Source: an uncultured Bacteroidales bacterium (GTDB lineage Bacteria > Bacteroidota > Bacteroidia > Bacteroidales > WCHB1-69). Taken from it: a stretch of DNA of 64,000 bases. The stretch lies in contig ONAB01000016.1 of NCBI GenBank assembly GCA_900315705.1, positions 1 through 64,000 of the forward strand. The letters run 5' to 3'. Below are positions 35,506-45,184 of the stretch, piece by piece; the first letter of the stretch is position 1, and the number at the start of each line of letters is the position of its first letter. The position numbers and the translations under genes are program-made. Below the pieces are notes generated by a model. That model searched no databases. It was not told where the DNA came from and saw only the letters and a list, made by a program, of their open reading frames with translations.

Positions 35506-35531
35506 CCGCATCCGACAAAAAACACGATACA

Positions 35532-36899
35532 ATGACATACAGAATCGAAAGAGACACGCTCGGTGAAATGAGCGTGGAGAGTGACAAACTCTGGGGCGCG
35601 CAGACACAACGCGCAATGGAAAATTTCGTCATCGGCAAGAAGAAGATGCCCATCGAGATCATCTACGGCATCGCCACCGCCAAACGCGCAACGGCTTGCG
35701 CCAACTGTGACCTCGGCGTGATGCCGCAGGAGAAACGCGACCTCATCGTGCAGGCCTGTGACGAGATCCTCGCGGGCCAGTGGGACGACCAGTTCCCGCT
35801 GCACATCTGGCAGACCGGCTCCGGCACCCAGACCAATATGAACGTCAACGAGGTCATCGCCCACCGCGGGCAGCAGCTCCACGGCGGCAAGCTCGACGAC
35901 TACCCGCTCTTCCTCTCCCCCAACGACGATGTCAACCAGTCGCAGTCCACCAACGACATCTTCCCCACGGGGATGCGCATCGCGGCCACCAAGATGCTGC
36001 TGGAGCACACGCTGCCGGCCCTGGACCGTATGATGGCCACCTACCGCACCAAGATTGCTGAATACGGTGACATCAAGAAGATCGGGCGCACGCACCTGAT
36101 GGACGCCACGCCCCTGACGCTGGGGCAGGAGCTGTCGGGACACCTCTCGCAGCTGGAGCACGGCGCGGAGGCCATCCGCAACGCAATGCGCCACTTGATG
36201 GAGCTGCCCATCGGCGGCACGGCCGTGGGCAACGGACTCAACACCCCGAAGGGCTACGACACGCTGGCGCTGCAATACATCAACCAGTTCACCGGACTCT
36301 CCTTTACCAACGCGCCCAACAAGTACGAGGCAATGGCCTCGCACGACTCGCTGGCCGAGGTGTCGGGCGCCCTCAAGCGCCTGGCCGTGTCGCTGATGAA
36401 GATCGCCAACGACTTCCGTCTGCTCAACTCCGGTCCGCGCTGCGGCATCGGCGAGGTGGTGCTGCCCGCCAACGAGCCCGGCTCCTCCATTATGCCCGGC
36501 AAGGTGAACCCCACCCAGTGCGAGGCCCTGTCGCAAGTGTGCTGCCAGGTCATCGGCAACGACGTGGCCATCACCACCGGCGCAATGCAGGGACACCTGC
36601 AGCTGAACGTCTTTATGCCCCTCATCGGCCGCGACCTGCTGCAGTCATCGCGCCTGCTGGCCGATGTCATCAACTCCTTCAATGACCACTGCCTCCAGGG
36701 CATCGTGCCCAACCGCGAGCGCATCGCAATGCACCTCAACAACTCGCTGATGCTGGTTACCAAACTCAGTCCGCACATCGGCTACTACAACGCCGCCAAG
36801 ATCGCCCAGCACGCCCACGCCGAGGGGCTCACCCTCCGCGAAGCCGCCCTGGCACTCGGACTGGTAAGCGAAGAGGAGTTTGAGGAGTGGATGAAGTGA
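35532..36899 (+). CDS. fumC: Class II fumarate hydratase
   Basis: 455 residues. The fumarase signature GSSIMPGKVNPTQCEA is near residue 317, and SQSTNDIFPTGMRIA and TGSGTQTNMNVNEV are intact. It interconverts fumarate and malate without an Fe-S cluster. With the malic enzyme downstream it could link fumarate, malate and pyruvate. Ala-Met pairs here are consistently GCA-ATG, an example of the CATG avoidance described in the findings. Confidence 0.96.
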   Translation: MTYRIERDTLGEMSVESDKLWGAQTQRAMENFVIGKKKMPIEIIYGIATAKRATACANCDLGVMPQEKRDLIVQACDEILAGQWDDQFPLHIWQTGSGTQTNMNVNEVIAHRGQQLHGGKLDDYPLFLSPNDDVNQSQSTNDIFPTGMRIAATKMLLEHTLPALDRMMATYRTKIAEYGDIKKIGRTHLMDATPLTLGQELSGHLSQLEHGAEAIRNAMRHLMELPIGGTAVGNGLNTPKGYDTLALQYINQFTGLSFTNAPNKYEAMASHDSLAEVSGALKRLAVSLMKIANDFRLLNSGPRCGIGEVVLPANEPGSSIMPGKVNPTQCEALSQVCCQVIGNDVAITTGAMQGHLQLNVFMPLIGRDLLQSSRLLADVINSFNDHCLQGIVPNRERIAMHLNNSLMLVTKLSPHIGYYNAAKIAQHAHAEGLTLREAALALGLVSEEEFEEWMK

Positions 36900-37017
36900 G
36901 AGTTGAGAGTTGAAAATTGAGAATGGAGAATGGAGAATTGAAAGTTGAGGGTTGAGGTTCGATAATTCTTTTTAATAATAATTTAATAGTTTAATAAGTT
37001 AATAACTTAATAATTTA
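36900..37017. repeat. Simple-repeat spacer between fumC and the PrsW-like gene
   Basis: Two low-complexity tracts: variations of gagaattgagaatgga (36900-36955) and variations of aataatttaatagttt (36970-37017), which run right up to the ATG of the next gene. Confidence 0.75.
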
Positions 37018-37707
37018 ATGTACATCATCCTGATTGCGTCTTTGGCGCCTGTGTTGTTTTTGATCTGGTACATTTACCATCACGACCGTTACCAGAAGGA
37101 GCCGCTGCCGATGCTGCTCAAGGCTTTGTTGGGCGGCGTGCTGGCGGCCTTTTTGGACATAGCGCTGCTGACGGTGGTGGGGCTCTTCGTCAACCCCGCC
37201 TTGGAAGACAGCTTGTCGCAGGCGCTCTACCAGGCCTTCGGGCAGGCGGCAATGCCGGAGGAACTCTGCAAGCTGTTTTTCCTTTACCTCTTCATCTGGA
37301 ACAGTCCGCACTTTGACGAGTACTACGACGGTGTGGAGTACGCCGCCTTTGTGGGGTTGGGCTTTGCAGGGCTGGAGAATGTGATGTACGTGATGCAGGG
37401 CGGCCTCGCCGTGGCCGTGGGTCGCGCCCTCTTTGCCGTGCCCGCCCACTTCTTCTTCGCCATCTTTATGGGCTATTTCTTCGCAATGGCCAAGTTCAAG
37501 CCCTGGAAGAAGGGCACCTTCCTCCTGCTGGCCTACATCGTACCCGTCATCCTGCACGGCATCTACGACTTTATCCTGATGTACCGGGAGGCCATCACCG
37601 AAACAGACACCTCCATAGCCGCCATCCTCAGCATCGGATTCTTCGTCTTTTTCTTCATCGTATGGAAAACCGCCATCCGACGGGTGAAAAAGATGGTGGG
37701 GAAATAG
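37018..37707 (+). CDS. PrsW-like intramembrane metalloprotease
   Basis: 229 residues and about seven hydrophobic segments. The glutamate motif PEELCKLF (about 79-86), GLENVMY (about 119-125) and histidines in VPAHFFF and VILHGIYDF match the glutamic-type PrsW/CPBP arrangement. PrsW in Bacillus cleaves an anti-sigma factor; the target here is unknown. Confidence 0.87.
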   Translation: MYIILIASLAPVLFLIWYIYHHDRYQKEPLPMLLKALLGGVLAAFLDIALLTVVGLFVNPALEDSLSQALYQAFGQAAMPEELCKLFFLYLFIWNSPHFDEYYDGVEYAAFVGLGFAGLENVMYVMQGGLAVAVGRALFAVPAHFFFAIFMGYFFAMAKFKPWKKGTFLLLAYIVPVILHGIYDFILMYREAITETDTSIAAILSIGFFVFFFIVWKTAIRRVKKMVGK

Positions 37708-37727
37708 AGCGCCGTCTTCATTTTTTA

Positions 37728-37735
37728 TATCTTTG
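37728..37735 (+). promoter_or_regulatory. -7 promoter element for the TPR/MORN gene
   Basis: TATCTTTG followed by CC, 49 bases upstream of the ATG at 37784. An alternative start at 37733 would fall at the promoter itself, which favours 37784. Confidence 0.5.
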
Positions 37736-37783
37736 CCAACTCAACATTCAATCCGTTTTCACCATAAAAAGTCCACTGATATT

Positions 37784-40700
37784 ATGAAAAAAACACTCTT
37801 ACTAATCTGTCTCTGTGTACTTGGTTCCCTTCTTTACGGACAGAACACCAAGAACCTGAAAATCATCGACAACTCGGAAAAGATCATCCGCAAAGGAATA
37901 AAAACGGCCGACCAAGGGAAGTTTGACGACGCCATCGCGCTCTACAACCAGGTCCCATACGGCGATCCCAACTACGAGTACGCCCAATACGAGAAGGCTT
38001 ACGCGCTGGAAATGGCGGAACGTTACCACGAGGCCATCCAAATTCTCACCGAACTGACGGAAAATCCCTCCTGCAGCCAACCGTTGGCCAACATCTACAC
38101 GGAGTTGGGCAACTGCTACGACAACTTGGAGGACTATGAAAAGGCCGTGGCATATTATGACAAAGGGCTGGAGACCAACCCCTACTATTTCCACCTTCAC
38201 TTCAACAAGGGCGTGTCATTGATGCGGCAGGAAAAGTATGCGGAGGCTCTGGAGTGCTTCAAGACCTCGATGTTCCTGAACCCCGCCCACCAAGGCAGCC
38301 ATTTCCAATACGGACAGGCGTGTATCCGGCTCGGATACACGGTGCCGGGCATTATGGCGCTCAACTATACTACCCTCATCAACCCCTCGTCCCAGTACAC
38401 CATTCTGGCTTTGAGAATCCTGGATGAGATCTACGGCTCGGGAGTGGGCTCCTTCAATGCTGACAACCACTACTCTTTGCACGAAGACTACAAGGAGTTG
38501 AACAAATATTACGAGGAGGTGGTCAAGAAACTCAACATCTCCATCATATCCCAGAAAAAGGAAAAATGCCTGTCGAAAATCGACCACGCCGTCACGCGCG
38601 GCAACCAGGTGGTGTTCCAGAATGTGCAGGTGCGCCCCAACTCCCACGCCGTGGAGGATCAGCTCTACATTCCTTTCTTCAAGCAAGTTATGGAGAAAAA
38701 GCTCTTCAACACTCTCTGCTATTACCAGTTCTCCAGCACAGACATCGAGAACGGCAAGGTGTCGGCCAAGGCTGAAAAAATGGGAAAAGAGATCGGCGCT
38801 TTCGTAAATATGATAGTGGAAGACCTGGACAACGTCATTGAAAAGGGCCTGAACAAAGAGAATCCCGACGACATCCACTACCTTTACGACCAATACCGCC
38901 TCTACGCGTGGGGCAAGGCCTCGGAAGACGAAAAAGGCAAACTGATACGTCAGGGAGAGTGGACCAGCATCGACCAGACGGGCCAACTGGACGAAATGAG
39001 CACCTACAAGGACAATGAACTCGACGGTATGGGGTATGGGTACAGCAACAACCGGAAGATTGCGGAAGTGCAGATGTCGAAAGGACTGAAAAACGGTTTC
39101 ATCCGCACATTTTCCCACCATCCTTTTGGCGACGAGTCGGTGCTGACTTTTGAAACCAAAGCCACAAACGACAACATACTGGGGGCCTACAAACGTTTCT
39201 ACGAATCGGGCATTCTTGAGATGGAGTGCACGATAGGTCCCGATGACAACCTGATGGGCGAAGTCCGGTATTATGACGAACAAGGACACCTTACGGCTAC
39301 GGAAAACTACGTGGACGGAGAGATGTCGGGGACTCAGAACCAATACTATCCCAACGGCCAGTTGCGGGGCACCTACGAAACCGACAACACCGGCACGCCC
39401 CACCCGTTCACAAGCTATTATCCCAACGGGAGGGTGAACGTCCAGGGCTTCATCACCCAGAACAACCGTTCAGGCAGTTTCACGGAACGCTACCCCGACG
39501 GAGCCCTGATGGAGTCGTACAGTTACAATGACAAAGAGGAGTTTGACGGAGACTACGTGCACTACTATCCCAACGGCAAGATGTGGTCGAAAACGACTTA
39601 CAAAGACGGCAAGCCCGACGGCGACCGCACGGAGTATGATTACGACGGCAAGCCTGCGATTACCTACCATTTGAAAGACGGGCAAGTCACTGGTGCCGAA
39701 AACTATATGCCGGACGGCAGTGTACGTGCCACCTTCACACTCAAGGACAAGCACATCACCACTGAGACCTACACTTCAACGGGGAGACTGTTAGGCACCA
39801 ATGTGCGCAACGCCAATCTCGAATTCGACGGCAAACAAGTCTTTTATTTCCCCAACGGCAATATTTATCAAGAGAACAACTACAAGAAGGGCAAGACCAG
39901 TGGTATATGCAAAGAGTACTACCCGTCAGGGCAGGTGTTTGCCTATACAGAATACAAGAATGACGCCAAAAACGGTATGTCGATAAGATATTTCGATGAC
40001 AAGGCCCACACCGTGGCAAGCGAGTGCCAGTACCGCAACGACACCTTGGTGGGTGCCTGTTACACCTATCTTGAAGACGGCACGCTGTCCGAAAAGGATC
40101 TTTACAGTCAGGAAGGCAAGCTCATCTATTGCGCCTATTATATGCCCAACGGCAAGATGTCACGCGAACTCCGTTATTACAACGGTATGCCCATACTGAT
40201 CAGCACCTTTGACACGGACGGGAAGCTGGTGCATCGCGATACCGTTCTCTTCGGAAACGGTCATAGCGACTTCTACTACCCAAACGGCAACATTGAAATC
40301 AGCCGCGAGATCAAGGGCGGCAAACCCGACGGAGCCCGCATCAAGTACAGCCTCGACGGGAAAGTTCTCCACACCTCCCAAAACCTTTCCAACTCCACGA
40401 TGGGTGTCCAAAAGACGTTTTACCCCACCGGAGAAACGATGGACTCCTGCTTGGTCACCCTTGACGTAGTGGACGGATATTATCTCAGCTACGATCCGCT
40501 GGGCCGCATCTGGAGTTCCGCCTTTTACGGAGGCAATAATGACCCCCAGCACCCCGTCCTCTACTATCCTGATGGAAAAATGCGGATAGAAAGCAACACA
40601 TTGCTTGACGAAACACACGGACCGACCTCTTACTATGCCCCCGACGGGAAGACCGTGCTGCTGGAGATCATCTATGACCACAACTGGGCCTACCAATACA

Positions 40701-41134
40701 GATTCCGTCAGCCAGACGGGAAGATGTCTGAAGCCACGTTGATCCCGAAAGATCACACTCAAGTCACCGCCTGCTACCCCAATGGCAAGACAGGCCTGGT
40801 GGTGGAATTTGAAAACGGGTACTGCAACGGCAACTTCGTCATCTACTATCCCAGCGGACAAGCCGCATACTCCTGCCAGTTTGTCAACGACATAAGGGAT
40901 GGCCAGGAGACCTTCTTCTACGCCAACGGCAAGACCTCCGTGCTGCGCACCTACGAAATCGGTGACCTGCACGGGGCAATGGAGTTCTATTACGAGAACG
41001 GACAGAAGGCATACGAGGGCAACTACTACCACGGTCTCGGTCACGGCGACTTCAAGAAATACGACAAGAGCGGCAAGCTCGTCCACAAGGTGAGTATGTA
41101 CTATGACCGTTGCACTGCTGATGAACGATATTAA
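37784..41134 (+). CDS. Large secreted TPR plus MORN-variant repeat protein
   Basis: 1116 residues from ATG 37784 (MKKTLLLICLCVLGSLLYGQ, a signal peptide). TPR-like repeats cover about 30-230, with a connecting region to ~400. The rest, to the end, is some 20 MORN_2 repeats with cores such as YYPNGK and FYYENGQKAYEGNY. MORN_2 repeats also occur in YwqK-type proteins, but no toxin partner is nearby. No T9SS domain. It is likely a periplasmic scaffold; the function is unknown. Malic enzyme follows after 27 bases. Confidence 0.85.
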   Translation: MKKTLLLICLCVLGSLLYGQNTKNLKIIDNSEKIIRKGIKTADQGKFDDAIALYNQVPYGDPNYEYAQYEKAYALEMAERYHEAIQILTELTENPSCSQPLANIYTELGNCYDNLEDYEKAVAYYDKGLETNPYYFHLHFNKGVSLMRQEKYAEALECFKTSMFLNPAHQGSHFQYGQACIRLGYTVPGIMALNYTTLINPSSQYTILALRILDEIYGSGVGSFNADNHYSLHEDYKELNKYYEEVVKKLNISIISQKKEKCLSKIDHAVTRGNQVVFQNVQVRPNSHAVEDQLYIPFFKQVMEKKLFNTLCYYQFSSTDIENGKVSAKAEKMGKEIGAFVNMIVEDLDNVIEKGLNKENPDDIHYLYDQYRLYAWGKASEDEKGKLIRQGEWTSIDQTGQLDEMSTYKDNELDGMGYGYSNNRKIAEVQMSKGLKNGFIRTFSHHPFGDESVLTFETKATNDNILGAYKRFYESGILEMECTIGPDDNLMGEVRYYDEQGHLTATENYVDGEMSGTQNQYYPNGQLRGTYETDNTGTPHPFTSYYPNGRVNVQGFITQNNRSGSFTERYPDGALMESYSYNDKEEFDGDYVHYYPNGKMWSKTTYKDGKPDGDRTEYDYDGKPAITYHLKDGQVTGAENYMPDGSVRATFTLKDKHITTETYTSTGRLLGTNVRNANLEFDGKQVFYFPNGNIYQENNYKKGKTSGICKEYYPSGQVFAYTEYKNDAKNGMSIRYFDDKAHTVASECQYRNDTLVGACYTYLEDGTLSEKDLYSQEGKLIYCAYYMPNGKMSRELRYYNGMPILISTFDTDGKLVHRDTVLFGNGHSDFYYPNGNIEISREIKGGKPDGARIKYSLDGKVLHTSQNLSNSTMGVQKTFYPTGETMDSCLVTLDVVDGYYLSYDPLGRIWSSAFYGGNNDPQHPVLYYPDGKMRIESNTLLDETHGPTSYYAPDGKTVLLEIIYDHNWAYQYRFRQPDGKMSEATLIPKDHTQVTACYPNGKTGLVVEFENGYCNGNFVIYYPSGQAAYSCQFVNDIRDGQETFFYANGKTSVLRTYEIGDLHGAMEFYYENGQKAYEGNYYHGLGHGDFKKYDKSGKLVHKVSMYYDRCTADERY

Positions 41135-41161
41135 ACACAATTCATAAAAATAAAACAGACG

Positions 41162-42610
41162 ATGAATAACAACCCCACCCTCGACAACATCGAGGACCTC
41201 TTTCCGAAAGAATTCACCGAAGAGCAGAAGGCCAAGGCCAAGACGCTCTTTTATAAAAGAATGTCCATTGCCGCGCACCAGTTCTATGGCGGCAAGATGC
41301 AAACGCTGCCCAAGGCCCCGATTTATGGGTTCAACTGGTTCAACGTGTGGTACACACCTGGCGTCTCGGCCGTCTCCACCACCATCCGCGACGACAACGA
41401 CGCCTCCTTCCACCTCAGCAACCGTGCCAACCTCGTGGCCGTGGTCAGCGACAGCACGCGCGTGCTGGGCGACGGCGACTGCACCCCGCCGGGCGGCCTC
41501 GGCGTGATGGAGGGCAAGGCAATGCTGATGAAATACCTCGGCGGCGTGGACTCCATCCCCCTCTGCATCGACAGCCGCGACGAGAACGGCGAGCACCAGG
41601 CCGACAAGGTCATCGAGTTCGTCAAGATGGTGCAGCATAGCTTCGGCGCCATCAACCTGGAGGACATCTCGCAGCCCAACTGCTACCGCATTCTCGACAC
41701 GCTGCGCGAGGAGTGCGTCATCCCTGTCTGGCACGACGACGCCCAAGGCACTGCCTGTGTCACGCTGGCCGGACTCATCAATGCCCTCAAGATCGTGGGC
41801 AAGAAGATGGAAGAGATCAAAGTGGTGCTGTACGGCGCCGGCGCCGCCAACACCACCATCGCCCGCCTGATGATCACCGACGGCGTGAAGGCCGAGAACC
41901 TCATCATCTTCGACACCAAAGGCACGCTGCACAAGAACCGTACCCAATATCGCGACGACAAACGCTTCTACCGCAAATGGGAGTTGTGCCAGAGCACCAA
42001 CCCCAACTGCGTGGAGACGCACGAGGAGGCCTTCAAGGACGCCGATGTGCTGATTGCCCTCTCCAAACCGGGCCCTGACACCATCAAGCCCGAGTGGATC
42101 CGCCTGATGGCCGACAAGGCCATCGTCTTCGCCTGCGCCAACCCTGTGCCGGAGATCTACCCCTACAAGGCCAAGGAGGCCGGCGCCTACATCGTGGCCA
42201 CCGGTCGCGGAGACTTCCCCAACCAGGTCAACAACTCGGTGTGCTTCCCCGCCATCCTCAAGGGCACGCTCCTGGTGTCGGCCAGCAAGATCACCGATGC
42301 GATGGCCATTCGCGCCGCCCACAGCATCGCCGACTATGCAGAGAAGAAAGGGCTCGCGCCCGACTGCATAATGCCCACGATGATGGACAGCGACCTCTTC
42401 CCGCACGTGGCCGCCGACGTGGCAATGCAAGCCATCCAGGACGGCGTGGCCCGCAAGACCCGCACCTGGCAGGAAGTCTATGACATCGCCTGCAAGGATA
42501 TTCAGGAGACCCACGAGATTGTGAACCTTTTCCAAGACAAAGGCTACATCCGCCCCTTCCCTGAAGAGATGGTCAAAGACATCATCCGGCAAGTGTGTGC
42601 TGAAGTGTAA
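41162..42610 (+). CDS. NAD(P)-dependent malic enzyme
   Basis: 482 residues. The malic N-domain has WYTPGVSAV and the catalytic Lys region with GLGVMEGKAML; the NAD domain has VVLYGAGAANTTIA near residue 223. There is no C-terminal phosphotransacetylase domain, so it is the short form. It converts malate to pyruvate and CO2. Its stop codon overlaps the start of the next gene (TAATG). Confidence 0.93.
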   Translation: MNNNPTLDNIEDLFPKEFTEEQKAKAKTLFYKRMSIAAHQFYGGKMQTLPKAPIYGFNWFNVWYTPGVSAVSTTIRDDNDASFHLSNRANLVAVVSDSTRVLGDGDCTPPGGLGVMEGKAMLMKYLGGVDSIPLCIDSRDENGEHQADKVIEFVKMVQHSFGAINLEDISQPNCYRILDTLREECVIPVWHDDAQGTACVTLAGLINALKIVGKKMEEIKVVLYGAGAANTTIARLMITDGVKAENLIIFDTKGTLHKNRTQYRDDKRFYRKWELCQSTNPNCVETHEEAFKDADVLIALSKPGPDTIKPEWIRLMADKAIVFACANPVPEIYPYKAKEAGAYIVATGRGDFPNQVNNSVCFPAILKGTLLVSASKITDAMAIRAAHSIADYAEKKGLAPDCIMPTMMDSDLFPHVAADVAMQAIQDGVARKTRTWQEVYDIACKDIQETHEIVNLFQDKGYIRPFPEEMVKDIIRQVCAEV

Positions 42611-43608
42611 TGGACAACTCCTCCCGATATGACCCCGCGCGTCCCCTGCTCCGGCTAGGGGCCGCGCTTCGTGATGCCGCTTGGGTGAAAGCGCACTTGG
42701 AGCCGCTCTTCCCGCGCCAGTACCAGCAGCACAGCTGGTTCACGCCGGCCTTTTGCCGGCTGGCCATTGAGACGTTAGGCGAATGGCTGCAGGAAAACGA
42801 CCTCCGGCCGCTCACCGACCGGCTCGGAACCGACCGGCCCGCCCAGCGCATTGCCCTGATTCCCGATGGGAAGACTCCCCTGTCGGGATTTCGCGAGCTG
42901 ATATTCATTCTGGCCTACGGTCATAATGCGGTGGTGCGCACGGTGCCGCACGACCTTCTCCTGCCGGTGTTGGTTAAAGAATGGAGTAAACTAGATGCCA
43001 CCATCGGGGAGCGCGTCATCCTCAACGGAAAGCTCTCCGCCTTCGACGCTGTTGTGGCCGACCTCCCGGCCGAGAACGCAGAGACCCTGCAGCGCTATTT
43101 TGCCTCCTTCCCCCACTGCCTCCGCCCTTCCTGCTGTCAAGCCACCTTGCTGGATGGTGAAGAGACAGAAGAGGAGTTGCGCAATCTCGCGCACGACATC
43201 TACCACTACTTCGGGCGCGCTCCCCGTGCCACACGGAAGTTGTATGTGCCCGAGGGCTACGACTTTGTGCCTCTGTTGCGCATCCTGCAGGAGGAGAGTC
43301 GCCCCATCGCCGACCACAACCAGTTCCTCAACCATCTGGACTACCAAAAGTCGATTCGGCTGATGAGCAACCAATACTATATGGATTCCGGCACCTTTCT
43401 CTTGGTGGAAAGCGCTGACACAAACCCGCCCGTGGCGGTGATACATTATATATATTATCCTCACAACGGGGAGAAACCCGCGACAGGATGCTACGACGGG
43501 GAGAATGTCCGCAGCCGCCGCGAGGGCACGTCCTTCGGCCAGGCACATTCCGCATTCATCGACAAATCCCGCGACACAGAACTTTTGCATTTTTTAGGCA
43601 ACTTATGA
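42610..43608 (+). CDS. Diverged LuxC-like acyl-CoA reductase, probably inactive
   Basis: 332 residues. The frame of the Bacteroidetes LuxC family is visible: WFTP near the start, PLSGFRELIFILAYGH, FDAVVAD, EEELRNLAHDIYHYFG and KLYVPEGYDF. As I recall the family, the middle motif reads YFGLGCRNVSK and carries the catalytic Cys; here it is YFGRAPRATRK with no Cys. The usual MAGNIPLVGF is IPDGKTPLSGF. It may be a non-catalytic descendant. It overlaps both neighbours by 1 and 4 bases. Confidence 0.7.
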   Translation: MDNSSRYDPARPLLRLGAALRDAAWVKAHLEPLFPRQYQQHSWFTPAFCRLAIETLGEWLQENDLRPLTDRLGTDRPAQRIALIPDGKTPLSGFRELIFILAYGHNAVVRTVPHDLLLPVLVKEWSKLDATIGERVILNGKLSAFDAVVADLPAENAETLQRYFASFPHCLRPSCCQATLLDGEETEEELRNLAHDIYHYFGRAPRATRKLYVPEGYDFVPLLRILQEESRPIADHNQFLNHLDYQKSIRLMSNQYYMDSGTFLLVESADTNPPVAVIHYIYYPHNGEKPATGCYDGENVRSRREGTSFGQAHSAFIDKSRDTELLHFLGNL

Positions 43609-45146
43609 AAAAAAGAATCATCGTAACCCTCTTCTTCATCGTCGGCATCACCTCCATCTTGCTGATTCTCGCCATCTTCAAGCTATACACAGAGGCCGAG
43701 AAGGTGCAGCGCAGCATTTTCGTCAACGAAGTGCTCTCGGCCGGCGAGACCATTGTGGAGCGCATCGACGCCACCATCCTCAACGACACCCTGGACCTGA
43801 CGGTGACCGACACGGCCACCACGGTCACCGAAGAGACGGACTTCTCCGATGTGGTGTCGGAATTCCACACCCGCAAGTTCGTGCTCGACTCGGTCACCAA
43901 CCAACCCATCGGTGTCATCAAGTCGGTCATCTTTGTCAAGGAGAACAACAACCGCATTGTGGCCAACGACACCGAGTATTTCAGCGAGGCCTACCGCGAG
44001 CTGTTCCCGGTGGACAACGACCCCTGGTCGCCCAAAAACAAGGACTACCCCACCCGCAGTCTCAGCTTCACCGACGCCAACCTGGTGCAGTTGGACAGTG
44101 CCACCATACATCGGCTGAATGAGAACACACTGCGCGAGATCATCCGAGGCGCGCTACAGGAAGAGAATATCACCGCCCGTTTTGATTTCGCCCTCTACAA
44201 CGCCTTCACCACCGATTTCATCATCGAGCCGAAGACCATCAACTGCGAGCAAATCTTGCACAGCGAATATGTCTTCCGCCTGAAATACAACGAGAAGGTC
44301 AGCTCGCCGCATTACATCATCCTCTATTTCCCAGCTGAGCGCGGCATCTTCCTGCAACGGATGAGCACCATCGTCATCCTCATTCTCAGTCTCATCGTCG
44401 TCTGCTTCGCCATCTCCTTCGTGGCCCTGTACTCCCTTTACCGGCAGAAGAAGCTCTCCGAGGTGACCAACGAGTTCGTCAACAATATGACGCACGAGTT
44501 CAAGACACCCATCTCCACCATCTCGTTGGCGTGCGAGGCCCTCTCCGACCCCACCCTGCACAACGACGCCAACATCCGGGAGGCCTATATCAGCATCATC
44601 CGGGACGAGAACGACAGGCTCAAGAATATGGTCAACAACATCTTGCAAATCGCCCAACTCAAGAAGGGGCAGGTCAAGATGAACATCGAGATGCTGGATA
44701 TGCACGACCTTGTCCACAAGGTGGTGGACAGCGTTGCCCTACAAATCTCTTCGGCTAAGGGGTCTCTGAACTTAGCCCTCAACGCCGACGAGCACGAGCT
44801 TTTCGGAGACAAGTCGCATTTGCAGAATGTCATCATCAACCTAGTGGAGAATGGCATCAAATACTCGCAAGGGGCGCCCGAAATTCTCATCAACACCCAG
44901 TCAAACGGCAAGTATTTCCTGCTCTCCGTGACCGACAAAGGCATCGGCATCCCCAAGAAAGCGCTTCCGAGCATTTTCGAGAACTTCTACCGCGTGCCCA
45001 AGGGCAACGTGCACGACGTGAAGGGGTACGGACTCGGTTTGGGGTATGTCAAGAAAATCATCTCTCTCCATAAAGGAAAGATAGAAGTACAAAGTGAAGA
45101 GGGTAAGGGCAGCACCTTTATCATCTACCTGCCCTTGCACAAATAA
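43605..45146 (+). CDS. Membrane sensor histidine kinase (RprX-like)
   Basis: 513 residues from ATG 43605, which overlaps the previous stop (ATGA). Two membrane helices (about 7-28 and 255-278) bracket a ~225-residue sensor domain. The H-box HEFKTPIS has His297; the N-box reads NLVENGIKYS, and G-boxes DKGIGIP and GYGLGLGYVKKI follow. There is no response regulator next to it, so its partner must be encoded elsewhere. Confidence 0.92.
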   Translation: MKKRIIVTLFFIVGITSILLILAIFKLYTEAEKVQRSIFVNEVLSAGETIVERIDATILNDTLDLTVTDTATTVTEETDFSDVVSEFHTRKFVLDSVTNQPIGVIKSVIFVKENNNRIVANDTEYFSEAYRELFPVDNDPWSPKNKDYPTRSLSFTDANLVQLDSATIHRLNENTLREIIRGALQEENITARFDFALYNAFTTDFIIEPKTINCEQILHSEYVFRLKYNEKVSSPHYIILYFPAERGIFLQRMSTIVILILSLIVVCFAISFVALYSLYRQKKLSEVTNEFVNNMTHEFKTPISTISLACEALSDPTLHNDANIREAYISIIRDENDRLKNMVNNILQIAQLKKGQVKMNIEMLDMHDLVHKVVDSVALQISSAKGSLNLALNADEHELFGDKSHLQNVIINLVENGIKYSQGAPEILINTQSNGKYFLLSVTDKGIGIPKKALPSIFENFYRVPKGNVHDVKGYGLGLGYVKKIISLHKGKIEVQSEEGKGSTFIIYLPLHK

Positions 45147-45155
45147 ACGACCTGT

Positions 45156-45172
45156 ATGGGCTTCCGGCCCAT
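45156..45172. terminator. Weak hairpin between convergent genes
   Basis: ATGGGC at 45156-45161 pairs with GCCCAT at 45167-45172 around a TTCCG loop. No T-tract follows, so termination activity is doubtful. Confidence 0.3.
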
Positions 45173-45184
45173 CATTCGCATCGG

